Assembly: GCF_014199945.1 (NCBI RefSeq)
Contig: NZ_JACHOR010000003.1
Span: 434,001 to 498,000, forward strand
Length of the DNA: 64,000 nucleotides
Source of the DNA: Brevundimonas variabilis
Lineage (GTDB): Bacteria; Pseudomonadota; Alphaproteobacteria; Caulobacterales; Caulobacteraceae
Reading direction: 5' to 3'
Below are positions 26,835 to 35,612 of this stretch, one piece after another; positions within the stretch are counted from its first letter, which is position 1, and each line of letters begins with the position of its first letter. The notes under the pieces are model-generated. The model searched no databases. It was given only the letters and a program-made list of their open reading frames with translations, and was not told the origin of the DNA. The translations under genes and the position numbers were made by a program.

Positions 26835-28076
26835 CTAGTCGGCGCGTGACAGGGCCGACCGGATCAGTTGCAGCATCCTGTCGGCCAGGTCGACGCTGAG
26901 GTCCGGCGAAACGCACGAAAGGTCGTCGGCCTCGGTGTGGTGGAACCGGTGCGCGCCGAAGACGCCGACCACCGGCCCGTAACCCGCCGCGGCGATATCG
27001 CCCAGTTCGCCACCCGCGCCCTGGTAGACGTCATGGGGGACCTCCAGACCCGGAGACCCGGCGAACGCGGCCCGGGCGGCCGGAAGCAGGGACGCAGACA
27101 CGGCCAGAAAGCGTTGCGGGTCGGCGCTTGGGAGAGGGGTCAGACCACCGGGAACCTCACGCCAGTCCCGGGTCGCGGCATTGGCTCCGATGTGCACCCA
27201 CAGCGCCGCTCGATCGACCGGCGTGGGCTCCCCTGAAAGATGCACACCCATCCCGGCATAGCCCAGTTCATGGGCCGTGGTGCTGATGGCCAGTATGTCC
27301 ACACCCGCAACGCTGCGCGCCACCTCTTCGACGAGCAGCAGCCACGCAGCCAGGCCGGACCCTCGCTCTCCAGCGCAGATCGACCACCCCGAGCGGGGGG
27401 TGGACAGGATCAGGGTCCGGCCCGCGCCGCGGTCCAGGCGGCCCACGACATTGAAGACCTCTCGTGGCGCGTCGTCGCGCACGACGTGAAACGTCGCCTC
27501 GGCGCCATCCTTCGTCGGCAGGCTCACCGCCTCGCGCGGCGAAAGAACCGCGACCGGAACCGTGAAATCGTCGCCGACAAGGCCGGTGTTCAGCGGAACC
27601 GCAAGGCCGCTGGGGCCGTGGGTCACCAGAACCACAGCCTCAGCCCCTCGATCGGCTGCGGATCGCACACAGTCCTGAATGCGGCTGTCCCGGGCCGATG
27701 ACCAGCGAGCGTGGGGCAGGTCGAGCACCGCGATTGCACCCGCCGACCCCGGGGCCATCGCCTCGGCCGCCTGCCGCACCATCGGGCCGACGACCTTTCC
27801 TGCCGGTGAGGCCGGATGGCCGACTAGAGGGACCGCGCCACCGGCCCAGGCGAGCGAGGCGGTGCTCTCCTGCGACCAGGTGGTCGTGAAAGTCTCCCTC
27901 GCCACGCGAAAGCCCAGCCGCGACAGATCCTCCTCGATCCATGCACCGACCGCCGCGTCGCCCGAGCCGCCCGTCCGCTTGTCGCCGAGGCGGCAGAAGC
28001 GCAGCAGCGCTTCCTCCGCCCGACCGAAGGCACCGACGGTTCCGGTCCGGGCAGGCGCAGGCGTATGGCCGCTCAT
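26835..28076 (-). CDS. M28 peptidase-like protein with degenerate metal site
   Basis: A 413-aa cytoplasmic protein with the overall M28 aminopeptidase fold pattern, including a long nucleating segment before a C-terminal HHTEADDLSCV. Where M28 enzymes carry the first zinc His and the bridging Asp (HxD...DDGSG), residues 226-240 read TPRSGWSICAGERGS, so both ligands are replaced. TTAHELGYAGMG follows in place of the catalytic Glu-Glu motif, with one Glu. It may be a non-peptidase member or use different ligands. An ATG at 28076 is preferred over a TTG at 28094. It lies between the receptor and ligase genes on the same strand. Confidence 0.72.
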   Translation of the reverse strand: MSGHTPAPARTGTVGAFGRAEEALLRFCRLGDKRTGGSGDAAVGAWIEEDLSRLGFRVARETFTTTWSQESTASLAWAGGAVPLVGHPASPAGKVVGPMVRQAAEAMAPGSAGAIAVLDLPHARWSSARDSRIQDCVRSAADRGAEAVVLVTHGPSGLAVPLNTGLVGDDFTVPVAVLSPREAVSLPTKDGAEATFHVVRDDAPREVFNVVGRLDRGAGRTLILSTPRSGWSICAGERGSGLAAWLLLVEEVARSVAGVDILAISTTAHELGYAGMGVHLSGEPTPVDRAALWVHIGANAATRDWREVPGGLTPLPSADPQRFLAVSASLLPAARAAFAGSPGLEVPHDVYQGAGGELGDIAAAGYGPVVGVFGAHRFHHTEADDLSCVSPDLSVDLADRMLQLIRSALSRAD

Positions 28077-28110
28077 TACGCCGGGCCGGGCCAAAGGCCG
28101 TCGAGCGACG

Positions 28111-30348
28111 TCACCACCGATATCGGACCTGGAAGCCGTAGTTGCGAGGCTGGTTCAGACGCTGGGTCGTCGGGGAGGCGAAGATGGTGAACTTGCTGTC
28201 GGTGACGTTCGTGCCGAACACCGCATACTCGATGTCCCCCACCTGAAGCGCGACCCGTGCGTTCAGGATGTCGATGTCCGGCAGCGCGTAGTTCGGCGTG
28301 ACCGACCCGGGCCGCACCAGTTCCTGGAGACCACCCGTCTGGCCGTTGTAGTTCAGGTTGACGCGCAGCTGACTGTCGCCCGCCAGCGGCCGGGTCCAGT
28401 TGAGGTCCGCGCCATAGATCCAGTCCGGCACCTGCGCCAGCGGCTGGCCGTTATAGACGCCCGCCGTGATCTCGCCGTCCTGTGCCGAGACGTTGACGCC
28501 CAGACGCAGGGTGCCGCCCGCGAAGTCGAACCGGCTGTTGGTCTCCAGCTCGACACCGGTGCTTTCCGCCTCGCCCGCATTGGTCAGGAACGACACCGCG
28601 TTCAGCGAGCACACCGCCAGGCCGATGAAGCAGCCGTTGTCGGTCTGGACGATCAGGTTCTCGGTCTGGTTCCGGTAGGCCGCCAGACCGAAGGTGACGT
28701 TGGGCCCCAGACTCCCCTTCAGACCCAGCTCGATCGCGTCCGAGGTCTCGTCTTCGTATGAGGGAACGACCTGGATCGGCTGTTGCGGTACGCCGAGGTT
28801 GGCGTTGAAGCCACCGGACCGGTAGCTGGAGCCGATCTTGGCATAGGCCAGAAGTCCGTCGGTCACGTCGTATGACGCGATCAGGTTGTAGGAGACGTTG
28901 TCCGGTGACGTCTCCGCGTCAAACGAGAACTGGTTCCCCCCGATCGCCACGCCACTGCGGGCGTCGAAGCGGCGGGCCTCGATGGACTTCTCATCCGATG
29001 TGTAGCGACCCTCGGCTGAGAGGTTGAACGCCTCGGTCAGGTCGTAGCCGACCGATCCATAGACAGCCCACGACCTGTATTCGAGTTGGACCGGAGAGCG
29101 CGTTCCCTGAGATGCATTGGCCGGCGTCGGGGTGCGCAGGGTGGTGTTATAGCTGCTACTGTCCAGCTTGTAGAGTTCGGCGCCCAGCAGCCAGGTCAGA
29201 CGGTCTTCGGCGCCCGATCCCGCCAGATGCACATCCTGGTTGAAGATGGTGCTGTTGTCGCCGACCAGGGCATCGGACCCGGCGTCGATCGGAATGGTCA
29301 CCAGACCCGCTGCCCGATCGGCGGCCAGGGTCGCTACGTTGGTGCCGTCTGCATCGAACTGGTAGAATGAAATCCGTTCACGCCAGGCCGTCGTGGACGA
29401 CAGGGTCGCCCAGCCGAGCTCGCGCTTGTAGCGCAGGGTCGCGGCGTTGAAAGTCAGCGTCGCTGAGGGCGGCAGGCCCCAGGGGTATTCGTACTCGGGG
29501 TGGGCGACGCCGCGCGGGAACGAGGGCTGTGGCGCGATCACGACGCGATAGGTGATGGCGGGAATGTCGCCTTCGAGACGTTCCGCCAGGAAGGTGAGGT
29601 CGTTCGTGTCGTCGCGGTAGCGGAACTGTCCCCGCACGCCGATCGAGTTCTGGCGGTCGAAATAGACGTCGTTCTGGGGATTGTAGAAGAAGCCGCCCTG
29701 CTGGTCGATGTAGTCCACGCCGGCCCGCACGGCGATGTTGTCATTGACCACGAAGTTGGCCACGGCCTGGAGCTGCGGGCTCTCGTTTTCAGCCCCATAC
29801 TTGAAGTCGATGAAACCGGTGTCCGCGAACACGGGCTCCTGGGCGATGATGTTGATGGCTCCGCCCACGGCGTTCCGACCGTAGAGCGCGCCCTGAGTAC
29901 CCCGCAGGATCTCGACCCGGCCGATATCGAACAGATCGTTGCGGTTGTAGCTGCGACCACCAACGGCCCCGCCCCCGATGTAGGCTCCGTCACGATACAG
30001 GCCGACGCTGGGGTCAGCGCTGGTGGCTCGCGCCGTCGGCGAGGCGCGGATGGAAATTTCCGAGTTCACCGGCGAAGAGGTGTTGAAGAAGCGAACGCCC
30101 GCCTGGCCTGACAGAAGCTCAAGCGCCGACGACACGCCGCCGCGATCCGACAGTATCTGGTCGGTCAGGACCGATGCAGCCACCGGCACATCGGACAGCC
30201 GTTCCTCCCGACGTCGGGCGGTCACCACGACATCATCGACGGCGGTCGACTGGCCAGGCTGCGGCGCCGCCGCGCTCTGGGCCTCCGCCACGACGGGCAT
30301 CGCGGACAACAAGGCCGCAGCGCAGACGCCCTTCATTTGGTGACGCAT
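28111..30348 (-). CDS. TonB-dependent outer-membrane receptor (2)
   Basis: A 745-aa receptor starting at an ATG at 30348 with GGAGG 6 nt upstream. A signal peptide (residues 1-23, ending VVAEAQS) is followed by the TonB-box-like VDDVVVTARRR, a plug with RVEILRGTQGALYGRNAVGGAIN, and a barrel ending in YGFQVRYRW. It is the first gene of a minus-strand set (receptor, M28-like protein, ligase) and is divergent from the MFS gene. Operator copies D and E lie upstream. It is a second inducible import receptor; the two receptors may take different conjugates or forms of the same substrate class. Confidence 0.93.
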   Translation of the reverse strand: MRHQMKGVCAAALLSAMPVVAEAQSAAAPQPGQSTAVDDVVVTARRREERLSDVPVAASVLTDQILSDRGGVSSALELLSGQAGVRFFNTSSPVNSEISIRASPTARATSADPSVGLYRDGAYIGGGAVGGRSYNRNDLFDIGRVEILRGTQGALYGRNAVGGAINIIAQEPVFADTGFIDFKYGAENESPQLQAVANFVVNDNIAVRAGVDYIDQQGGFFYNPQNDVYFDRQNSIGVRGQFRYRDDTNDLTFLAERLEGDIPAITYRVVIAPQPSFPRGVAHPEYEYPWGLPPSATLTFNAATLRYKRELGWATLSSTTAWRERISFYQFDADGTNVATLAADRAAGLVTIPIDAGSDALVGDNSTIFNQDVHLAGSGAEDRLTWLLGAELYKLDSSSYNTTLRTPTPANASQGTRSPVQLEYRSWAVYGSVGYDLTEAFNLSAEGRYTSDEKSIEARRFDARSGVAIGGNQFSFDAETSPDNVSYNLIASYDVTDGLLAYAKIGSSYRSGGFNANLGVPQQPIQVVPSYEDETSDAIELGLKGSLGPNVTFGLAAYRNQTENLIVQTDNGCFIGLAVCSLNAVSFLTNAGEAESTGVELETNSRFDFAGGTLRLGVNVSAQDGEITAGVYNGQPLAQVPDWIYGADLNWTRPLAGDSQLRVNLNYNGQTGGLQELVRPGSVTPNYALPDIDILNARVALQVGDIEYAVFGTNVTDSKFTIFASPTTQRLNQPRNYGFQVRYRW

Positions 30349-30397
30349 TTCATCCTCCCCTGAGCACGCGAACCGCGCTTCATATGGCGCAGATGCT

Positions 30398-30414
30398 TTG
30401 TCGATTATCGACAA
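30398..30414. promoter_or_regulatory. GntR-type operator, copy D (perfect palindrome)
   Basis: TTGTCGATTATCGACAA is two perfect 8-bp arms around a single T. It is the best copy of the motif and lies 50 bp upstream of the second TonB receptor gene. Confidence 0.8.
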
Positions 30415-30438
30415 CTGTCAAGATCGCCGGGATCACAC

Positions 30439-30455
30439 TTGTAAATAATCTACAA
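30439..30455. promoter_or_regulatory. GntR-type operator, copy E
   Basis: TTGTAAATAATCTACAA has one mismatch between its 8-bp arms. Its centre is 41 bp from that of copy D (about four helical turns), in the same divergent region, upstream of the MFS gene. Confidence 0.7.
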
Positions 30456-30561
30456 CTGAGATCATCCTGTCGCCAACGATGACACCCGGGCATGGTCTGG
30501 GGCGAGGGAGTTCACCGATGACGCAGCCAGGTTCGCATCCGACATCGGAGACCCCGCGGTC

Positions 30562-31827
30562 ATGAGCGAGACGAACGAACGGCCGGGCAGCGCGGCGTCC
30601 GTCGTCTGGTTCCTGTTCCTCATGTTCCTGGTTTCGACCCTGAACATGGCCGACCGCCAGATCATCGGCATCGTCGCCGAGCCGATCAAGCGTGAGTTCG
30701 GCCTGTCCGACACTCTGATCGGCCTTTTGGGCGGAACGGCTTTCGCCCTGGTCTATCCGCCTCTGGGCCTGCCGATCGCGCGTCTGGCGGACCGATTCAA
30801 CCGGCGCAACATTCTGGCTGCATGCCTCGCCTTCTGGAGCGGCATGACCATGCTCTGCGGGCTGGTAACCGGCTTCTGGTGGCTGGCCCTCGCCCGCGCG
30901 GGGGTCGCCGCCGGCGAGGCCGGCTATGCCCCCACGACCCACTCCATGATCGCCGACCGGGTGTCGGAAAAGCGTCGGGCCTCGGCCTTCGCGGTGCTGG
31001 TCACGGGCATTTCGGCCGGGGCCCTGCTGGCGACGGTCGCCGGTGGCTATGTGTCCGAGCACTACGGCTGGCGCATGGCCTTCGTGGCGCTGGGCGTGCC
31101 GGGCTTACTGGTCGCGGTGCTGGTGATGCTGACCGTGCCCGAGCCGCCTCGGCGGGTGGCGGTCAAGACCGGCAGCGCCTGGGCGACCTATCGGCGCCTC
31201 TTGTCCAGCAAGCCGTTCACCTGGTGCGTCGGAGCGTCTGCCCTGCATCTGATGGTGACCTATGCGGTCGGGGCCTGGGGCATCGCCTGGTTCATCCGCT
31301 TTCATGAGATGGGTCTGGCGAGGGCCGGTCTGGTGCTGGGCGGCCTGGCGGCCATCGCCGGTGTTCTGGGCAGCATCGGCGGCGGCCTGATCGGGGATCG
31401 ACTGGCCCGGGTCGACCGGCGGTGGCTGGCCTGGTGGCCGGCGGTGACGGTCTTCGTCGCGGCGTTCGTCGGAGCCGGAGCCTTCCTGACCGGGGACCTC
31501 AACTGGGCCATCGCGGGTGCAACCCTCGCGGTCTTCCTGAACGCCCTCTACCAGCCGTCCAGCTATGCCCTGATCCAGAGCGTCGCCGATCCTGCGGAGC
31601 GCGCCAGCGCGGCCGCCTTGATGATCTTCATCCAGAACCTGATCGGCCTGGGCCTAGGCCCCCTGCTGGTCGGGATCATAAGCGACGCCCTTACGCCGAC
31701 GCTCGGGATCCGGTCGCTCGGCGTCGCCCTGGCGGGTATCTTCATGGTCAACGTCCTGGCCGCCGGGGCCTACTGGGTGGCCGGCCGTCACTACGGCCGC
31801 GCCCCGGCCGATCCTGTGGGAGTGTGA
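30562..31827 (+). CDS. MFS transporter
   Basis: A 421-aa major facilitator with about 12 hydrophobic segments. Characteristic pieces are STLNMADRQIIGIVAEPIKREFGLSDT in the first segments, LGLPIARLADRFNRRNIL (the MFS A-loop) and GGGLIGDRLARVDRR in the second half. This is the spinster-like/hexuronate-type branch often found with TonB receptors. It should move the compound or a hydrolysis product across the inner membrane. It is transcribed away from the second receptor gene, shares operators D and E, and is followed after 4 bp by the carboxylesterase gene. Confidence 0.9.
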   Translation: MSETNERPGSAASVVWFLFLMFLVSTLNMADRQIIGIVAEPIKREFGLSDTLIGLLGGTAFALVYPPLGLPIARLADRFNRRNILAACLAFWSGMTMLCGLVTGFWWLALARAGVAAGEAGYAPTTHSMIADRVSEKRRASAFAVLVTGISAGALLATVAGGYVSEHYGWRMAFVALGVPGLLVAVLVMLTVPEPPRRVAVKTGSAWATYRRLLSSKPFTWCVGASALHLMVTYAVGAWGIAWFIRFHEMGLARAGLVLGGLAAIAGVLGSIGGGLIGDRLARVDRRWLAWWPAVTVFVAAFVGAGAFLTGDLNWAIAGATLAVFLNALYQPSSYALIQSVADPAERASAAALMIFIQNLIGLGLGPLLVGIISDALTPTLGIRSLGVALAGIFMVNVLAAGAYWVAGRHYGRAPADPVGV

Positions 31828-31831
31828 TGCG

Positions 31832-33361
31832 ATGCGCGCCTTGATCCTGTCCGCCGTCGCGGCCCTGAGCCTCGTCACTACGCCCGCATTCTCCCAAGAG
31901 GATCGACCCAGAGCCGAGGTCGCCCAGGGGTTCGCCCTCGGCGAGCGCATCGGAAGCATCGAAGTCTTCCGGGGACTGCCATTTGCCGCCGACACGGGCG
32001 GGAACAATCGCTGGAGAGCTCCCGAGCCCGCCCTGCCCTGGCAGGGGGACCGGGACGCCTCGGCGTTCGGCCCGATCTGCACCCAGCGCGTCGGTGTGTC
32101 CTCTCCGGCCCTGCGTGCGCGCGCGCAGAGCGAGGACTGCCTCAGCCTGAACATCTGGAAACCCGCCGACGCTGACGGCGCGCCGGTCATGGTCTGGATC
32201 CACGGCGGCGCGAACAGCTTCGGATCGGGATCGGACGTCTACTACGACGGCACGCCGTTCGCGCGTCGGGGCGTGGTCCTGGTGACAATCAACTACCGCG
32301 TCGGCCATCTGGGCTTCTTCGCTCATCCAGCCCTGGCCGAGAGCGGCGGCAATCTCGTCAACTATGGCCTGCTGGACCAGATCGCCGCGCTTCGCTGGGT
32401 CCAGCAGAACATCGGCGCGTTCGGGGGTGATCCTACCGACGTCACCGTCTTCGGCGAAAGTGCGGGCGGGGCGGCGGTTCTGAACCTGCTCGCCTCCCCC
32501 GACGCGCGCGGTCTGTTCGCCAAGGCAGCCGTCCAGTCCGGCGGCGGCCTGCGGCTGCCCCGGGACGTCGCCGCAGTGACCCGCGAGGGCCGCGCCACCG
32601 TTCAGGCCCTGGACCTGACCGGAGACGCCGCGACCGCCGAGGCCCTGCGCGCTCTTCCCGCCGACCGGTTCACGCAGGACGGCGTCCGCCCCGCCGTTCC
32701 AGGATTCGGTCCGGCCGTCGGGGGCGCCGCCCTGCCCGAAGCGCCGCTCGTCGCCATCCGTGGCGGGCGGGCGGCGGCGGTGCCGCTGATCATCGGCGTC
32801 AACAGCAACGAAGCCAGCCTGATGCAGTCCTACGGGATGCAGCCAGACGCGGTCATCACACAGTTCGGGGGTCGGCTCCCCGCCCTGCTCGACGCCTATG
32901 GCCCGGCGATCAACGGGGACGACGCCCTGTATGCACGCAGGCTCTATGGCGACGTGGTCTTCGCCTATCCTGCCCGAGCCGTCGCCATCGCCCACAGCCG
33001 CCGGGCGCCGGTGTGGCTCTACTGGTTCGACTATGTCGCCGAAGGTCGACGGGGCGAGGTCACTGGCGTCGCCCACGCCGCCGAGATTCCCTATGTCTTC
33101 GACACCTCGCGCGAGGCCGCGGGATTGCCGCCCGTGTCGGCGGCGGACCAGGTCTATGCGTCCGGCGTCAACGCCTGTTTCACCAGCCTGGCCCTGACCG
33201 GACGCCCAACGGACGCCCCGCTGTGCGCAGGCTGGACGCCCTATGATCGCGATCGAGACAACTGGTTCGTCTTCGCGCCCACGCCGACGGAAATCGAGGG
33301 ACGGGACCGACGCCCGCTGGACGCCATCGGCGCCGCCCTGTGTCGGCTGAATCTCGACTGA
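31832..33361 (+). CDS. Type B carboxylesterase, exported
   Basis: A 509-aa carboxylesterase/para-nitrobenzyl-esterase type enzyme. The signal peptide is about residues 1-21 (TTPAFSQ). The family motifs are EDCLSLNIWKP, the oxyanion HGGANSFGSG and GESAGG with nucleophile Ser210. The Glu is in INSNEAS-like VNSNEASL and the His in GVAHAAEIPYVF. Four bases separate it from the MFS gene, so transport and periplasmic ester cleavage are co-expressed. The product is followed by a Tat-exported M28-family protein. It probably releases an acid or alcohol from an ester taken up by the receptor. Confidence 0.9.
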   Translation: MRALILSAVAALSLVTTPAFSQEDRPRAEVAQGFALGERIGSIEVFRGLPFAADTGGNNRWRAPEPALPWQGDRDASAFGPICTQRVGVSSPALRARAQSEDCLSLNIWKPADADGAPVMVWIHGGANSFGSGSDVYYDGTPFARRGVVLVTINYRVGHLGFFAHPALAESGGNLVNYGLLDQIAALRWVQQNIGAFGGDPTDVTVFGESAGGAAVLNLLASPDARGLFAKAAVQSGGGLRLPRDVAAVTREGRATVQALDLTGDAATAEALRALPADRFTQDGVRPAVPGFGPAVGGAALPEAPLVAIRGGRAAAVPLIIGVNSNEASLMQSYGMQPDAVITQFGGRLPALLDAYGPAINGDDALYARRLYGDVVFAYPARAVAIAHSRRAPVWLYWFDYVAEGRRGEVTGVAHAAEIPYVFDTSREAAGLPPVSAADQVYASGVNACFTSLALTGRPTDAPLCAGWTPYDRDRDNWFVFAPTPTEIEGRDRRPLDAIGAALCRLNLD

Positions 33362-33366
33362 TCGCG

Positions 33367-34797
33367 ATGAACCGGCAATCCAGACGCCAGTTCGCGGCGT
33401 CCCTGACAGCCGTCTCCCTGTTTCCCGCCCGCATCGTGCAAGACGTTACCGGCCCGCTTTCTCCTGCGTCGCTGATGGCCGATCTGACCGCGGTGACAGC
33501 GGTGTCGCGCCGGGCGAAGGCGGATGGATTGCTGGACTACGGCCGGGTTCCCGGAACGATCTACGATGGACTGACCGCTTCCTGGCTGGAGCGACGCTTT
33601 CGCGAGGCCGGACTCTCCCAGGTCAGGCAGGATCCGTACGACTTGCCTGACCCGGAATGGATGCTGGACGGCGTTTCTCTGGACATCGACACCGGGCGGG
33701 GGACGGTGTCGATGCCTTCGGCCTTCACGCCCGATCAGTCCCCGGTGACGCCGCCGGAAGGCACGACTGCAGAGATCATCGACATCGGCGACGGCTCCGC
33801 TGCGGCGCGGGCTAGACGAGACCTTAGCGGCAAGATCGTTCTCGTCCACAGCCGGGTCGAAGGCATCGCCTACGATCATCCCGCCCGCGCTCTTGTGCCG
33901 GACCTCGAACGGGAGGGAATCGCTGGCCTGATCCTAGCCATTCGCCAGCCCGGAGATCCACAGACGCGCTATGCGGTCCAGCCCGGCCCGATCCGGTTCC
34001 GGGTCACAAGGACCCCTTGGATCACCATCTCCGGGGCCGACGCACTCACCCTGAGCACGCTGATCGATCAGGCGCCTGGGAAGGCATGTTTGAAAGCCAC
34101 GATCAGGGTTGAGGGGCGCCTCACGCCGCCCGGCCGGTCGCAGAACATCATGGGCGTCGTGCCCGGCAGATCCGACGAGGTGACGCTGGTCACAGCCCAC
34201 ACCGACAGCCGTTGGGAGGGCGCGACCGACAATGCCAGCGGCGTGAGCCTGCTCCTCGGTCTGGCCCGACATTTCGCCTCACGCCCCCTTCCGGAGCGGA
34301 CCCTGGTCTTCGTCGCCACCGGCGGTCATCACAACGGTCCGTCCAGTGGTCAGAAGCATATCATCGCGGCCCACCCGGACCTGATCGGCCGCTGCGCGCT
34401 GATCGTGAACCTGGAACACGTCGGATCGCGCGAGCCCGACGGTCGCGGGGGTCTGCAAGAGCGGGCCGGTCCCAATGTAATGTTCGTCCCGAACCAGAAC
34501 CCGGACTTATTGCGTCTGGTCGAGGCCGGCGTCGCGGCTCACGGCGTACCGGTCCTGCGACCGGTCCAGACCTTCTGGACGGCCGACTATTACGTTCACG
34601 CTCGACTGGGGACACCGGCGGTCATGATCCTGCAGCCCTCGTTCTGGTACCACACCGAGGCCGACACCATGGACAAGGTCCATCCGGAGGATCTCTCGGC
34701 GATGGCCAGACTCCATGCCGACCTCATCTCCGGCGCTGATGCGGTGTCGCGGGCAGACCTTCGGATTGGAGTACCATCGCTGAGCTTTGGAACCTGA
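33367..34797 (+). CDS. M28-family metallopeptidase-like protein, Tat-exported
   Basis: A 476-aa protein with an N-terminal Tat motif (SRRQFAASLTAVSLF, residues 5-19). The first zinc ligand region is conserved (AHTDS at 277-281, GATDNASG at 285-292). The normal catalytic Glu-Glu pair is replaced: ATGGHHNGPSSG stands where M28 enzymes have AEExGLLGS. The C-terminal His is present (FWYHTEADTMD). The metal chemistry is therefore changed, with His in place of Glu, or the protein is not a peptidase. An ATG at 33367 is chosen over a GTG at 33340 because it places the twin arginines near the N-terminus. It is the last gene of the MFS-esterase-M28 operon. Confidence 0.78.
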   Translation: MNRQSRRQFAASLTAVSLFPARIVQDVTGPLSPASLMADLTAVTAVSRRAKADGLLDYGRVPGTIYDGLTASWLERRFREAGLSQVRQDPYDLPDPEWMLDGVSLDIDTGRGTVSMPSAFTPDQSPVTPPEGTTAEIIDIGDGSAAARARRDLSGKIVLVHSRVEGIAYDHPARALVPDLEREGIAGLILAIRQPGDPQTRYAVQPGPIRFRVTRTPWITISGADALTLSTLIDQAPGKACLKATIRVEGRLTPPGRSQNIMGVVPGRSDEVTLVTAHTDSRWEGATDNASGVSLLLGLARHFASRPLPERTLVFVATGGHHNGPSSGQKHIIAAHPDLIGRCALIVNLEHVGSREPDGRGGLQERAGPNVMFVPNQNPDLLRLVEAGVAAHGVPVLRPVQTFWTADYYVHARLGTPAVMILQPSFWYHTEADTMDKVHPEDLSAMARLHADLISGADAVSRADLRIGVPSLSFGT

Positions 34798-35296
34798 GCG
34801 TACCTGTCCGTTTGGAACGGTGCTACCGAGGCTTTGTCGCCCTAGGACTTGCGTTCGACGTTCTAGTGATCAGCCACTCCGAACGTGTCCATGAACGAAC
34901 GCATCGCTGGCGCTAACCAACGCGATAGTAAGTAGGCAAGCCCAAAGGAGGGTGGCGAGGGGGGTGACGTGATGGTGTGGACGACCTCCACCTGAACAGC
35001 TGTTCTGGAGTGTCTTCATCAGGGACCTCATGTGTGGACGACCTCCAAGACGCAAGAGTGGAAACGACGTTGGCGCTCGGTCGAGTGCAGTCATGTGTTC
35101 GGCCTGTTGATGCAGCTGTGTGCGCTGCTGGCCTTGATGAAGTCTGCGGACCGGCTCCCGAAGCACCCCCACGCGCTCAAAGCGCTCTGACCCCTAGGTT
35201 TCTCCGTCCTCGGCTGCGGCCGGTTCGTCAACACGTCTCATCACTCTTGGTCAACGGCGTCGGTCCTTGGTGGAGACCGGGCCGATCTCTATGCCG
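34798..35296. other. 499-bp region without a recognisable gene
   Basis: No convincing ORF. A 15-bp direct repeat, TGTGGACGACCTCCA, occurs at about 34976 and again at about 35033. A plus-strand frame ending at 35187 encodes a short hydrophobic segment (VFGLLMQLCALLALM) and no start is evident. Composition is less GC-rich than in the neighbouring genes. The stretch lies between the catabolic island and an IS110-like relic and may be decayed mobile DNA. Confidence 0.5.
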
Positions 35297-35467
35297 TCAG
35301 GGCCCGTAATCCTCCTGTCGCGCCATCAGGGTCCAAGCGATGCGGGCGGTCTTGTTGGCCAAGGCCACGGCGGCGACCTTCGGCTTCTTGCGTCCGAGCA
35401 GATTGCCGATCCAGCCCTCGCGTCCTCGCTGGCGGGCCATCCGCAGAACGGCGGGCTCGTCAAAGAC
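35297..35467 (-). pseudogene. C-terminal relic of an IS110-like transposase
   Basis: A 56-residue frame ends at a TGA at 35297-35299. It contains GWIGNLLGRKKPKVAAVALANKTARIAWTLMAR, which matches the conserved ending of IS110/IS1111-type transposases (KVAAVALANKTARIAWALM). The upstream catalytic DEDD and serine domains are absent and no terminal repeats are evident. This is a decayed insertion sequence next to the tRNA-Leu gene. Family assignment is from memory of the pattern. Confidence 0.6.
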
Positions 35468-35612
35468 AAGCGACCGGCGACTTTCGGGAGAGCGTCTGCC
35501 GATGTCATCTGGGGATGCTTCAGACTGAAAGCGGGCTTCCCGGCAGGTCGGCTCGTAGAGTTGGTGCGGGCGGCCGGGGTCGAACCGGCATGGGCAATGC
35601 CCGACGGATTTT

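Noticed and set aside
34976-35047. 15-bp direct repeat TGTGGACGACCTCCA as a CRISPR or IS signature
   Set aside because: Only two copies about 57 bp apart with no third unit and no associated genes.
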